Below are positions 21,417 through 31,724 of a DNA stretch of 64,000 nucleotides, piece after piece. The translations under genes were made by a program, and so were the position numbers. The stretch's first letter is position 1. The number at the start of each line of letters is the position of its first letter. The DNA is taken from the NCBI GenBank assembly GCA_963402885.1, contig OY727096.1, positions 31,353,820-31,417,819 on the forward strand, in the 5' to 3' direction. Source of the DNA: Antedon bifida (Eukaryota > Echinodermata > Crinoidea > Comatulida > Antedonidae). The notes beneath the pieces are model-generated. The model did not search any database. It was not told the DNA's origin and saw only the letters and a list, made by a program, of their open reading frames with translations.

Positions 21417-24400
21417 CTGGAAATAAAAGTAAAACAACGAAAATTAAGTGCGTTAAATTGTAAATTTAACAAATTTGCATAAATGTTGTAATTTGTAAGA
21501 TGAGATTTTCTGGCTTGTGAGCCATAGAGCTTTATTGACTCTTTAAATTTCCAGGACGAAAAAAAAAAAGATTACTTTTACTTTAAACATTATAATTTTC
21601 CTAAAAGCTTAATAGATTGTAACATGTTATTTAAAAAATGTTTTACAACCATATCGAGACATGATACAATGGGAAATACCACTTTACACATACGTTATAT
21701 AAGCACGTCTGTCAAATAAATGCTGGACTGAAACATATGTGTTGATCAATTACGGTAATCTAAAAAGTCGTAACTTTATAAAGTAACCTTTCAACAAAAC
21801 AGTTGTTGCATATAATAATGGTATTCTTATGTCGTTGGCATTTTGATAATACGCGTAGACAATCTGTTAATTGAAATACAAAAGTTATGTTTATACGAGC
21901 CTCTCAGCTTAATATATCAATATTGTTGGACACTGATTGAATACGCGCTAAAATGAAAATCGTCTGCAGCGACGACAGATTCGTTTTCCCAATAACCACG
22001 TTTTCTACATAATTGTCAAGGTCTCATTTAATAATAATATCAATCGTGAGTATAATGTAGATATAGATTAGTTTTTGCATTGAGAAATAACTTATTTCTC
22101 CATGGTTTTTATAAATATTATACGTAACAGAAACATCTAGTTAAGAATCTTCTGCCATTTGTATCGTTTAAAAGGACATTTAATGTTGTTAGTTAAAATG
22201 CTTCCGTTCCACATGGCCAAAGGATTAACCATTTCAACTGGAAAGACATTTCTTTATTGCCTATTTAACCTTTAAAAGATTCTCATTTTCAGTCGTTTGA
22301 TTCTGATAAACTTTACCTGATTTTCTTGACATTTTAATCACATAATTTTAATATTTGAGCGTTGTCACTTGATATTTTACTTGAGTATGGTGCCATTTGA
22401 GGACCTGGGTTACATTTGATAATTTGGTGGCTTTTAATCACTACTTAAACGTAGTTTTTTGATCACTTGATTTAAGCAAATAAACTGATATAACGTTTTG
22501 TCTCTCCCCAACTAAATACCACATACTACAGAGTTTTCTTCTTGTTTATTCAGTTGTTTTCATACTGAACTTACGTAAGGAGTAGTCAAGCTTGGTTCCC
22601 ACTAGAGACGCAGCGCAACGACGATTTGACCAATCAAAACCGATGGATTATTCGAACAGTCGCTTGTCATTGATCAACTCGCTTGCTTTGCGTCTACGTC
22701 CTTGCGTTGCGTCCTAGTGGGAACCAAGCTTTAATTAAAAGACTTCCTACTGTAGGCTTACCTGTCCAGATAGTAATATTGCCAACTCTAGCTGCCGTAG
22801 TGCTTCGTGTCTTTAGCGATTTTAGAGGATAAACAATCACTTTAAAGCGGTCTAAACTCATAGCAGTTAGTGTCAGACAGGTGGCTTGTGCTGTGACCTA
22901 ACAATAATAATAATAAAATAAATTTTGATTAAAGTGATGTACAAAATAAATTATAACACACCGAGATAAAAAAGGTAGAACTTGCAACGACTTAAGATTC
23001 ATTCATTCATTTATTTATTTACACACAAAGCAAAATTCAAAATATGAATCAAATTAATAGTTAATGCCTTGTATCTGGAGAAACTCAAATGAGCTCAAAG
23101 AGCTTTAAGACAGGTTCCACCAGGAAAAAAGTTTTTATAAAAAAATTCGATCAAAGGACAATCCGATTCGCTAGCCTATGCTAAATACTTCTGTCAATCA
23201 AACCTATATCTTTAAAACCCAAGCTGCAGCTTTCTATAGACAAAAAAAACGCAGAAGCGCAGCGTACCTATTATGTATTAAATCGTATGCGGCTGATCGC
23301 TCTATATTGACTGTACGTGTCGAGAATGCATTGGAAAAGAAAATATGCTGCTGAAAATGTCATTTCATTTTATCAATACCATAGATAGTTAATTTTATTA
23401 CGACCGTAAATCATTTGAAAATGTTATTAAAATTAATATGTAGGCCTACATAATACATGTGTTTTATCATGCATGTCTGTCCACCGTGTGTATAGTGGTG
23501 TACATAATAAACAATGTTGTTTTCAATAATGGATAGTTTAGTGTCATTTTATTTTAGTGTGCGTGATGACGATTGGCTAATTAGGCATCTACGTCACAGC
23601 TGAACACCAGATTATCCAACTTACAAATCATTAAAGCAAAATAAATGTAACTATGCCTGCAATGAAAAACATTACTTATCAATGTAACCAATGAGAAAAT
23701 GTTTTGATGTTACCATACAATGTTCTACCAACCTTATAAATAACCCATTGATCTTTTAATCTGGTATTGTGATATAAAGGTGTATTATATTTCACTCGAT
23801 TAGTTACTTCGACGATTTAGACAGCATTACGAGCTATATTATCTAGGTAGGTCTAAAACTCTACTATCGGAAAATAGTTTACAAAATTAAACTTCTGTAA
23901 CTTGCGGATACCAGGCATCACTAAACTGTAAACGAATGCTCTAAGGTGTGGTTCCCACTAGAACGCAACGCAGCGACGTATTGCGTAATCACAAATGGGA
24001 ACCGACGACGCAATTATAGTGCAGCAAACATCGCAGGTTTGATTTAACGCAGGCGGGGGTAAACACAATGATTGGAAGGGCATTTGCTTACGTTGCGTAG
24101 ATTGCGTTACGTTGCGTAGATTGCGTTACGTTGCGTCGCTAGTGGGAACTAAGCTTAAGCAATTGGTTACAGTGGTTCCCGTAGCCATTTGGTGTCACCT
24201 GGGCCGTCGGGCAAGTTCGGTCTTATTTTTGTTTTCGTACCGCCGTAAATGTTATGACGTGTCATTTAATGTCCTTTCAATTGTTATGACGTGTTCGCCT
24301 AATTTAAATATCCAGGAAACAGATGTACAGTACCCGCTCTACTGTTAAGTTTTTCACGTAATTCCAAGTCGTCCTAAAACGTCCTACATACAACAAGTAC

Positions 24401-26538
24401 AGTCTTTGTAAGTAACTAAATACTGATTATGATAAGCCTAGTACTGATAATGTATACTGTATATGGTTTATAAGATAGCATTATACACGTTCCGTATATC
24501 TTAGAGATGTAATAATATGATCAATATACGATAGTTGTTTTTAGGCTATAACGCTAGCTATAACACCGTAGCATTGATCACCGTGATCGGCTATTGTTAT
24601 TGTTATTAGTATAGGCGTAAGCCAACGTGAGACGGTATTCGTTACCGTATTCCTGTTATTTATTTAGTTACCTATTAATAGCCCACCGATCATTCCATGA
24701 ATAAATTGCACTGTGGGGACATAAGCCGTGTTTTGTTCATTTTTGATTGCGAAACGGGCCGCAAGCTGTGAGGCCGGGACGCGATTTTTTTTTTCGTACA
24801 TGTGAAAGATACCAGGCATCACTGAACTGTAAACGGACGCTCTAATGCGTGGTTCCCACTAGAACGCAACGCAGGGACGTGTTGTATTGCGTAATCACAA
24901 GTGGGAACCGACGATGCAATAGTGCTGCAAACATCGCAGGTTTGATTTAACGCAGGCGGAGGAAAACACAACTATTAGAAGGGCATTTGCTTACGTTGCG
25001 TCACTAGTGGGAACCAAGTTTAAGAAATTGGTTACTGTAGTTGAACTACTTCCTAAATATAACTAAGCATAACCCACTAGATAATCTCTCTCATTATAAA
25101 GTAATAAGAAGTTGTTCATGGGATTCGAATTCCATACATCGACATGTAAAGTCAATAGTCTAATCCATTCGACTAAACAGACGGCTCGACAGAAAGCGTT
25201 TGCATTAGCGAATTGTTGTTAAATTCTTACGTAACACCTTATGGATATTACTAATGAATATTCATCAACTTATGTCGAAAAGAATTCAATTCAATTCAAT
25301 TCAAAATTCTTTAATCATCCCACACGGGGCAATTCAAATAAAAAGGTCTGGATTAAAATGATCTTACAAAAATAATATCGCACAGTAAAAATATATTGAG
25401 GTATGGCAAAAACATACATAAACAGCTAACCTACATAATAGTGTCTGGTTTACAGTGGCTATATTTATTGATTTTTTATAGCGTTTGGAATGTAGTTATG
25501 TTTTTTTGGACATAAATTATATTATGGTACTTACTTTAGTCTTTAGTTATTATAAATTCAGGCGGTTTGTGTGGACAACATTTTTAAAGCTTGTTTCTTG
25601 TTTCTTGTTTCCGTTTCATATATTCTAATTGCTTGTATTGGGGTAGTAATGAAAAAAATGTTTTTGATGGAAAAGAAAGTGAATTGATTGAGTGAAGTCG
25701 GTTAAAATTACCCTTAAAAAGTGATTCATTTCAAAATGTTTGTGAACAAGCAATGTTTTTAAATTGTTACTAATATTGATAGTGACAAGAGGTTATAAAA
25801 AAGACATACGTGATCAGTTTCATCAAGTAAGTATATTTTGAATCATTTTTTTTTTGGTTATAGTAGTATAGTATAAAGAGTATAAAGAGAAGAAATATAA
25901 TATATATTATGTAATATATGTCTGTGGTTTAATTTGTTCTCAAAGCAAAGAGAGAACAAAATAATTACTGGTGCCTTTTATAGGTCTACCTTTGAAAGAA
26001 GGCTGAAAACAAAAATTGTTGGAGATGAAGAAATCTCTAAACTTTACCTGCATCATGTAATAAACAAATTTGCATAACAATGTTAACAATTTAAGCAATT
26101 GTTGGTATTTTGGTTGAGTATAAAAAGAAGAAATATGTCTGGTTTAATCTTTTCTAAAAACAAAGAGAACAAAATAATTACTGGCGGTAAAGGAAAATTA
26201 AAGAAATCTTTCAACTTTACCTGCATCATGTAATAAACAAATTTGCATAAAAATCTTCCATAAAACCACTCAGGTGAGATATAAATAGCGGCCGTAAGAG
26301 GTGCACATAGTCCAAGAAAGGCCACGTCTGTTATAGCAAGGTTTAAAATGTAGTAATTGGTCATCGTTTTCATTGCTTTGTTTTTGATAATGACGTAAAT
26401 GACCAGTCCGTTGCCAAGGACGCCAACAAACGTAATAGACATAAACACGATTGGAACAAGCCATTGGTCAATCCCATTATGCCTCAAACATTCCGGACCG
26501 ACTTCTGTTTCATTGCTTATGTTTAATTCTAGTGCCAT
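20815..26538 (-). CDS. Kisspeptin-receptor-like (GPR54/KISS1R type) GPCR, complete, 3 coding exons
   Basis: Exons 26221-26538, 22762-22897 and 20815-21416 (minus strand) join in frame to 351 residues. This is a class A GPCR: Asn-X-Ser/Thr sites N6 and N9 in a short N-terminus; TM1 about 27-51 with GNGLVIYVI (N43); TM2 with LNLAITD (D71); W91 in loop 1; C98 starting TM3; DRF at 122-124 in place of DRY; W150 in TM4; loop-2 cysteines C173/C177; TM6 CWMP (256-259); TM7 NPIVY (297-301); basic C-tail. The WLVPIVF...GLVIYVI, CKFVYYMMQ, AQATCLTLTAMSLDRF and THAH-like ...TTAHVLAYLNSCVNP blocks look most like kisspeptin receptors, with galanin and allatostatin-A receptors as the next best. Role by family: Gq-coupled neuropeptide receptor in the plasma membrane; the ligand here is inferred only. 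A strong acceptor just before the ATG implies an upstream non-coding exon. Confidence 0.85.
21417..22761 (-). other. GPCR intron 2 (1.3 kb)
   Basis: GT-AG intron of AT-rich unique DNA; holds the family C MITE at 22588-22732. Confidence 0.85.
22588..22732. mobile_element. GGTTCCCACTAG MITE, family C, clean copy
   Basis: 145-bp element with perfect outer inverted repeats AAGCTTGGTTCCCACTAG / CTAGTGGGAACCAAGCTT, then CGCAGCGCAACGACG / CGTCCTTGCGTTGCG inside, and an inner GATTTGACCAATCAAAACCG / TTGATCAACTCGC hairpin. It forms an almost full-length palindrome and has no coding capacity. Best reference copy of the family in this window. Confidence 0.92.
22762..22897 (-). CDS. Kisspeptin-receptor-like GPCR, coding exon 2
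   Basis: Too short for an ORF scan but clear: acceptor TTGTTAG, donor GTAAGC, 136 bp. Encodes residues 107-151 plus one base: AQATCLTLTAMSLDRFKVIV, YPLKSLKTRSTTAARVGNIT and TM4 Trp. It joins phase 0 upstream and phase 1 downstream exactly. Confidence 0.92.
23908..24180 (+). repeat. Local duplication, copy 1, containing family C MITE (23941-24159)
   Basis: GATACCAGGCATCACTAAAC, a MITE (GGTTCCCACTAGAACGCAAC ... GCTAGTGGGAACTAAGCTTA) and the flank GCAATTGGTTACAGT recur at 24809-25045 in the same order and orientation. Since single-copy-looking flanks are shared, the whole block was copied, not just the MITE. Copy 1 has an extra GTAGATTGCGTTACGTTGC expansion near its right end. Confidence 0.85.
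24809..25045 (+). repeat. Local duplication, copy 2, containing family C MITE (24842-25024)
   Basis: Second copy of the block at 23908-24180: GATACCAGGCATCACTGAAC, MITE ends GGTTCCCACTAGAACGCAAC and CACTAGTGGGAACCAAGTTT, flank GAAATTGGTTACTGT. Copies diverge by substitutions and one expansion. Confidence 0.85.
25111..25190 (-). mobile_element. tRNA-like sequence, probably a tRNA-derived SINE head
   Basis: On the minus strand TTTAGTCGAATGGATTAGAC resembles a D-arm/box A and GGAATTCGAATCCC resembles the T-arm/box B at normal spacing. The acceptor stem does not close well, so a functional tRNA is unlikely. Confidence 0.45.
25284..25345 (-). mobile_element. Retroelement 3' end with (GAATT)n tail
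   Basis: Minus strand reads TTGCCCCGTGTGGGATGATT, AAAGAATTTTGAATTGAATTGAATTG: a short hairpin (CCCCGTGTGGG) followed by a 5-bp tail repeat, the layout of CR1/L2-type LINE or SINE 3' ends. Confidence 0.5.
25868..26077 (-). repeat. Duplicated end of GPCR exon 1 with donor, in intron
   Basis: The segment CTTTACCTGCATCATGTAATAAACAAATTTGCATA (26043-26077) repeats the exon 1 end and donor at 26216-26250, and upstream words (AGAAATAT...GTCTG.GGTTTAAT, AGAGAACAAAATAATTACTGG) also recur, so about 140-200 bp was duplicated in tandem. It yields a second copy of residues YAN-FVYYMMQ-like end plus GT donor downstream of the real one. Confidence 0.85.
26221..26538 (-). CDS. Kisspeptin-receptor-like GPCR, coding exon 1
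   Basis: Encodes residues 1-106 (N-terminus, TM1, TM2, loop 1, start of TM3), ending CKFVYYMMQ followed by donor GTAAAG. ATG chosen because ACTTTTCTCACAG immediately precedes AAAATGG: an acceptor with branch-like CTAAC, leaving only a 3-nt leader in this exon. The open frame beyond the donor (down to 26083) is intron. Confidence 0.88.
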
Positions 26539-26920
26539 TTTCTGTGAGAAAAGTTAGAAAATATTGTTTACAAAATGTTGGTTATGCACAAATATTTGAA
26601 TTCTCAGTTGAAGTAATTGCGTTATAGTGATAAAATCTACAATAAACAAGTTCTAGGCCTAATAGCCTTCAATTAAACTTACAGTAAGAAAAGTGTATTA
26701 AAATTTAGACTTAATAGAAAGAGAAACAAATTCAATTGTAGCCTTTGAAATAGTTTTGAAAATGAACTTATCATTTTTTTTAGATTTTTTCACACTTTTA
26801 TTTACATACAAAAAACACATAAACAAATAAGAATAATGTAAAGAAGAAGAACATTATAATTATTTAAATTTATATTTTTATGCAGTGTTATGTAAGGTTT
26901 CTGATACGTAGCATCATTTC

Positions 26921-27392
26921 TTAAAGGACAACTTTACCGAGAACCATATTTGACAACATATTAGGGATGCACCTATGATTTCAGAACAATTGCGAGATTT
27001 ACAAAGCGCAAAGCGCGACAATTTCTAGTAAACCCACTTTTTGAATAAATCGTAAAAAAAATATAAATGTTGAATTTATTTATTATTTCTTTTGCCTATC
27101 TAGATATTGAAGTGTTTCTTTAAAATAACAGACTAAACATTTTGGCAAATTTAATCCTAATGCAGGTCAAATTAGCAATTGAAATGACAGGTACCTATCT
27201 CTTGTATGTTAACAACAGTGAAAACTCAAGAGGTAGATTTTGTTAAGCACACGTGACGTCACAGCAATTTACGGCAACTGCTGTACGGCGAACGCGCGCA
27301 ACGATATCGTAAATCTCGCAATTGTTCTGAAATCATATATACATCCCTAATACGTTGTAAAAATATGGTTCTCAGTAAAGTTGTCCTTTAAA
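26921..27392. mobile_element. TTAA-bounded element with ~90-bp inverted repeats (family F)
   Basis: Left TTAAAGGACAACTTTACCGA..., right ...AGTAAAGTTGTCCTTTAA, with the inverted similarity continuing inward through GAACCATAT, TTAGGGATG and TTTCAGAACAATTGCGAGAT to about 95 bp. TTAA ends followed by AGG match the TTAAAGG signature of Kolobok/T2-type transposons. The interior has a TACGTGACGTCAC-like CpG patch (27250-27310). No transposase frame. Confidence 0.85.
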
Positions 27393-28159
27393 CGAAAAAA
27401 ATGCGAGCTTATACCGTACCTAACCACAACATTTGACCAAACGTTATGGTATCCGCCTGCCATAGTTTCTGTAAGATTTGAAATCTAAACCCCGTCGTAA
27501 TGATCCACTTTCTGACAACTGCGTTCATACACAATTTGAATTAGTAAACGGGATTACAACAAATGATTGTAGGCCCTACTCAACTCAGGACCGACATATT
27601 GGTAATGCTCTGATTATTATGCAAACAGGAAGACATTATTTATTACAAGCATCCACATCTACATGCTTTTATCATCAATAATTAATTTATTCCGTAAATA
27701 TAATTTAACACCTTGATTGTTTCATTTGTTTATGTGACATTTTAAATTATACTTACAAATCAACTGAATTTTAAACATTTAATGGATTTCCGTATTTTTT
27801 TGAATGAATTGTAATGGAATTATATATTTTTTCTGTTATTTTTAGATGTTTTTACTATTGCCTTTTTTCTTTATAGATTATTTGTATAAGACAGTATATA
27901 AGCCAGTCTTGTAGACTTTCCTGCCTTTTTATAAAAATTGAAAATAGATTTTTGATGGAAGAGTTTTATAATTCACCAGAGGGTTAGTATAGTCTAGGAA
28001 AACATATTCAAAAGCCAAACCAATTGCAAAGCATTTTCTATTTTAATTGAACATGATAGAGGAGATAAATTCTGCAAATCACACTTGGTCACTTGGTTTA
28101 ACATATAAGGTGCCAATTTCCCAACCGCTGGTTAGCGTGTGTGCTAAATGTGCTAAATT
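27393..28159. other. Intergenic, no gene recognised
   Basis: AT-rich unique DNA with only a 67-codon chance frame (27478-27681). Confidence 0.6.
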
Positions 28160-28330
28160 GTTCAGAATATCTCTCTTTATACTCCTTCTAATCGAATTTT
28201 GTTGTCCAACAATTATCGAAATGTCATATTTGACGTTAAACGAATTATAGTCGAAAGATTTACATATCTGCAGACTTTTCTTGTTCATAAAGATAAGTAT
28301 ATTCAATCGGGAACAGCAACCTGTAAAAAT
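28160..28330 (+). repeat. Dispersed direct repeat, copy 1
   Basis: TTGTCCAACAATTATCGAAA, TGTCATATTTGACGTTAAACGAAT, GATTTACATATCTGCAGACTT and GCAACCTG blocks recur in order at 29620-29790. It is about 160 bp with small indels. Both copies could be read in one frame (CPTIIEMSYLTLNE / CPTMIEMSYLTLNE) but stop soon after, so coding is unproven. Confidence 0.8.
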
Positions 28331-29297
28331 TATCAATTGACCATAGTGGGCAATTTTAACGTGATCGTTTAACTCCGTAGAATTTATGACTAAAAACCTT
28401 ACTACACTATAACGTAAACAATGTTTCTGAGTGGAGCCCCCCCTCCCCCTTACAAATAAACAATCGTAGGCCTGCCTACCGCACATGCGCACTAATAAAT
28501 TAGATATTGGTTAATTGGGCCTATTACCCTTTCAATCGAAATGTCGTGAATATAGTTTATTTATTTATTTAACAACATCTTTTTGTTTATTCTTCCCTGT
28601 TTTTATTCATGGATAAGGCATTGTTTGATTTTTTCTTATTTTTGTGATATTGATTGAGCTATACTCTCTAAAAATGATCCTTTTTTATAATATATCGCAG
28701 TTGATACCATATTTTCTCAGACGTAACATTTTCTGATCTAATCGTCATAGACCTATATGATGGTCTAACAGATACAAGTCGTTACAAACAGTCGGATATT
28801 GGTATTTAGACAAGGCAATAGATTTAATATCTCGACACGGCTTAACCGTAGAATTAATTGCGTTTCTTTTTTTTATGTTAAAGTGTTTGTTTTATGACCA
28901 CTTTTCTTTGCTGTGGATTTATTGGGTTAACACTAGTAATCCTCTATATTTGGACACACGTAAATCATTGGCATATAAATTCTGATCGTGATAATATATT
29001 TTTTAAATGTCTTTAAAAAAGCATGGTAATATCAGTGCAAGGAGGTATGCCGAGTATTTTTGCACATTTCACGGCTCAACAAGGTATGAAAATAATAATT
29101 ATGTTAAAACCTTTCTCATCAATGTGTATACAAACAGAAAATAATATAAATAGAAATAATATAACGTTATATACAGTGTATAATGATGTTGTACTACGAT
29201 CATAATCTTATGTACCCACTGCACTACTTTTTTCATTTATTGCACTTGAGAAAATAAAAATATATAGAAAATATTAACAGAAATGACCGCTTTTTAG

Positions 29298-29372
29298 TCT
29301 CGTGCAAACGCGACTCTACATCTCACTATGTCGGTCGGTAAACACTAACTCAAATTTGAGCACGCGACTGCA
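29298..29372 (+). mobile_element. GGTCGGT element (family B), short copy
   Basis: AACGCGACTCTACATCTCAC, TATGTCGGTCGGTAAACACTAACTCAAATTTGAGCACGCGACTGCAG. Same family as 31494-31600 and 60262-60356; this copy has the shortest (CGGT)n core. Ends GTCGCG / CGCGAC are inverted. Confidence 0.7.
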
Positions 29373-29619
29373 GGGAAATACATTCCTAATTAACAATGAC
29401 ATAATTAACGATATTCAGATAAACTGGATTGTTTTATACACAATAAAGTTTATACTAAAAAAAACCCCTAACAATCAAACAATTCAAACGTACAGTTTAA
29501 TGTGTGTAGGCTTATACATAAACACAACAACATTCGAATTTCTTAATTACGCATCAATGTTTGAAAAATTTTGATTTCATTTCAAGTATCAATTTATATT
29601 AAATTGTGATCCGGTTGAA

Positions 29620-29790
29620 AACAAATTCTATCTTTATATTCCTTCTAAGAATTGTTTGTCCAACAATGATCGAAATGTCATATTTGACGTTAAACGAATA
29701 CTATTCGCAGGATTTACATATCTGCAGACTTTATTGTAATATTTTTTATAAAGAAAAGTATATTCATTCGAGAACGGCAACCTGCCAAAT
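29620..29790 (+). repeat. Dispersed direct repeat, copy 2
   Basis: Second copy of the 28160-28330 sequence, about 1.46 kb downstream in the same orientation, with several substitutions and indels. Confidence 0.8.
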
Positions 29791-30408
29791 TAAATGTTCT
29801 CTAAGAGCCCTGTCTTGGTACATGTAGGTACCTATTTTCTGTATACTAGTAATGTTTGTCCACCAGGAAATCTAATCTGCTTTTTGAGCAATCTATAACC
29901 CATATGAAAATTATAATACACGTACTGTAGGCAACAGAGAAATTATTTGGCGACTTCAACTTAATTAGGGGTGGTGCTGTATTTTTAAACTCCCGATTAC
30001 CTATCCTCCAGACCAAGATGACCGACGATAATTCCGGCCATTATTGATGGTGCAGTAGAAAAAAATATACTCATAACGAACAACTGTTCAAACTCTCTAT
30101 TTAATAATATAGATTACGCATAAACCCGGCATACATTCTCCATTGCCATAAATATTGAAACGCTACACCAAATTGCTATATGTTTTACCATTAGAGAAAT
30201 AATGTCCATGTTTTTACAAATTTACATGTTAAAAACAAGTACATTTTCTGACAAAGCAACCGAATAGCCTGGTACATACTATTAATTGGGTGGAGATCAA
30301 GTGTCTCTTTACAAATTTCCCCCTTAATAGGAAATTCTTCTGAATAAGGTTATTCAGGGAAAACCCCCATTGGTGACAGTTTTTGGGTCTCGAAAGTGTC
30401 CTATTAAG

Positions 30409-30480
30409 CCTGCTTTCCATTAGGAAAATGTATTTGCGCGAATAGTCCGCATGCGTATTAATATTTTCACCTACTTTTTT
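30409..30480. mobile_element. Partial family D MITE
   Basis: ATTAAGCCTGCTTTCCATTAG then AAAATGTATTTGCGCGAATA and GCATGCGTATTAATATTTTCA match the inner half of the 6223-6392 element. The right terminus is not clear; a GCGCTTGGAAAATGTGG near 30497 may be a degenerate end. Confidence 0.5.
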
Positions 30481-31022
30481 GACGTGAAAACTTGTGCGCT
30501 TGGAAAATGTGGACGCTTCGGGAAAATATAGTTCCTCGAAAATCATTCCCTCGGGGATCAAATGCTGTCTGTACTTCAAAACCAATTATATTGGTTCCGG
30601 CTTCTTCGTCTTCTTGTTGAAGTCTTGTATTATTGTGTTTCTGTTATCTTTGATTTCATAAAACAATGACCACTGAGTTAGAAAAAGCCTAAATTAAAGT
30701 AACACCTCTGAATATTGAACAAATTACTCAACCGTCAATTTATTTACTTTTTAGATTATTATTATTTCCCCGAAGGCGTATCTATTTCCTATGGCGATGT
30801 AATTAATCAGTCATTTGATCTTCAATTACATAATAGCTCATTTGGAATGCCTGTTACAATTTGAAAGTCATACTTATCATATAATAAATTACAGTAACCT
30901 AGGCTAATATAATTATAATATATTAATTTATAAACTTGGGTAACATTTCTCATGCTATACACAAAGTACCATTCAGCATACACATGACGATGAAAATAAT
31001 AAAGACAAATGTAATTGTTGTG

Positions 31023-31054
31023 TTAGACCAGGGAGATACATCTCTCTGGTTAGA
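31023..31054. mobile_element. 22-bp palindromic insert with 5-bp target duplication
   Basis: CCAGGGAGATACATCTCTCTGG (22 bp, one mismatch in the stem) is flanked on both sides by TTAGA (31023-31027 and 31050-31054). A second insert of the same type with a different duplication is at 44937-44973. Too short to be a normal MITE; see findings. Confidence 0.55.
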
Positions 31055-31454
31055 TCTGGGGTGAGTGATACATCAGGAAAAGGGATGTTTACTCTTCCCT
31101 GGTACTGCTGTAGGCTGTGTATTTTATTCCATTAACGAAATAGTGTAATTACAGATGTACTGAATTTACGGTGAGAAATATACAATTGTGCATGATTGTT
31201 TCAGAAAAAAACCGCACACCAAAAAAAAAATGCAATTTAAAAGATTAACTGTATTTTTTAAAATGTAAGCCTCTTTTGCATTGGTAAATTGATTTATGTA
31301 AATATTTGACTATTTCCTCATAGGCTTTTATTTTATGTTTTATTAATATATCTTCATGTAAGCCTGATTGTGTATTGTAAAACGAGTTGATATTTGACAT
31401 AACTATCGGTTGCCTTTCAAATAATTGTTGTTATGACGCATTTTTTCATACAGA

Positions 31455-31724
31455 TTTAGCTCGTTGTACACTATCAAACTTTTATGTGACAAAAACAAGG
31501 CCATGGCTGCACTCGCGTGCTCAAATTTGAGTTAGTGTTTACCGACCAACCGACCAACCAACCGACCGACCGACTTAGTGAGCTGTAGAGTCGCGTTTGT
31601 GATGTGTCCATATATGGACATGATGATGTCATATCACTACCATATTTGAGCAATATGTCACAATCATGTTTGGGCACATCACACTTTTTGTCAAACTAGT
31701 TTGATAGTGTAGACAGAGCTTTAT
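31455..31724. mobile_element. MITE family A copy 2, interrupted by family B element
   Basis: Left TTAGCTCGTTGTACACTATC, right GATAGTGTAGACAGAGCTTTA. Between TGTGACAAAAAC and GTGATGTGTCCATATATGG, which are adjacent in intact copies, lies the 31494-31600 family B sequence, so B is nested inside A. Confidence 0.85.
31494..31600 (-). mobile_element. GGTCGGT element (family B) nested in MITE A
   Basis: AAGGCCATGGCTGCACTCGC, GTGCTCAAATTTGAGTTAGTG, TTTACCGACC then (AACCGACC/GACCGACC)n and TTAGTGAGCTGTAGAGTCGCG. The internal 4-8 bp repeat length differs among the three copies. CAAATTTG is a perfect internal palindrome. Confidence 0.75.

Larger units (their letters stand above)
22898..26220 (-). other. 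GPCR intron 1 (3.3 kb)
   Basis: GT-AG intron between TM3-splitting exons. Contains two family C MITEs inside a local duplication, a tRNA-like element, a retroelement tail and the duplicated exon end, all listed separately. The 78-codon sense frame at 24112-24348 starts inside a MITE. Confidence 0.85.

Noticed and set aside
26083..26220. Extension of GPCR exon 1 open frame past the donor
   Set aside because: GTAAAG donor at 26220 joins exactly to the TM3 exon at 22897; the extension has no GPCR sequence.
28079..28492. 137-codon antisense open frame
   Set aside because: It runs across the dispersed repeat at 28160-28330; composition is non-coding and no domain is seen.
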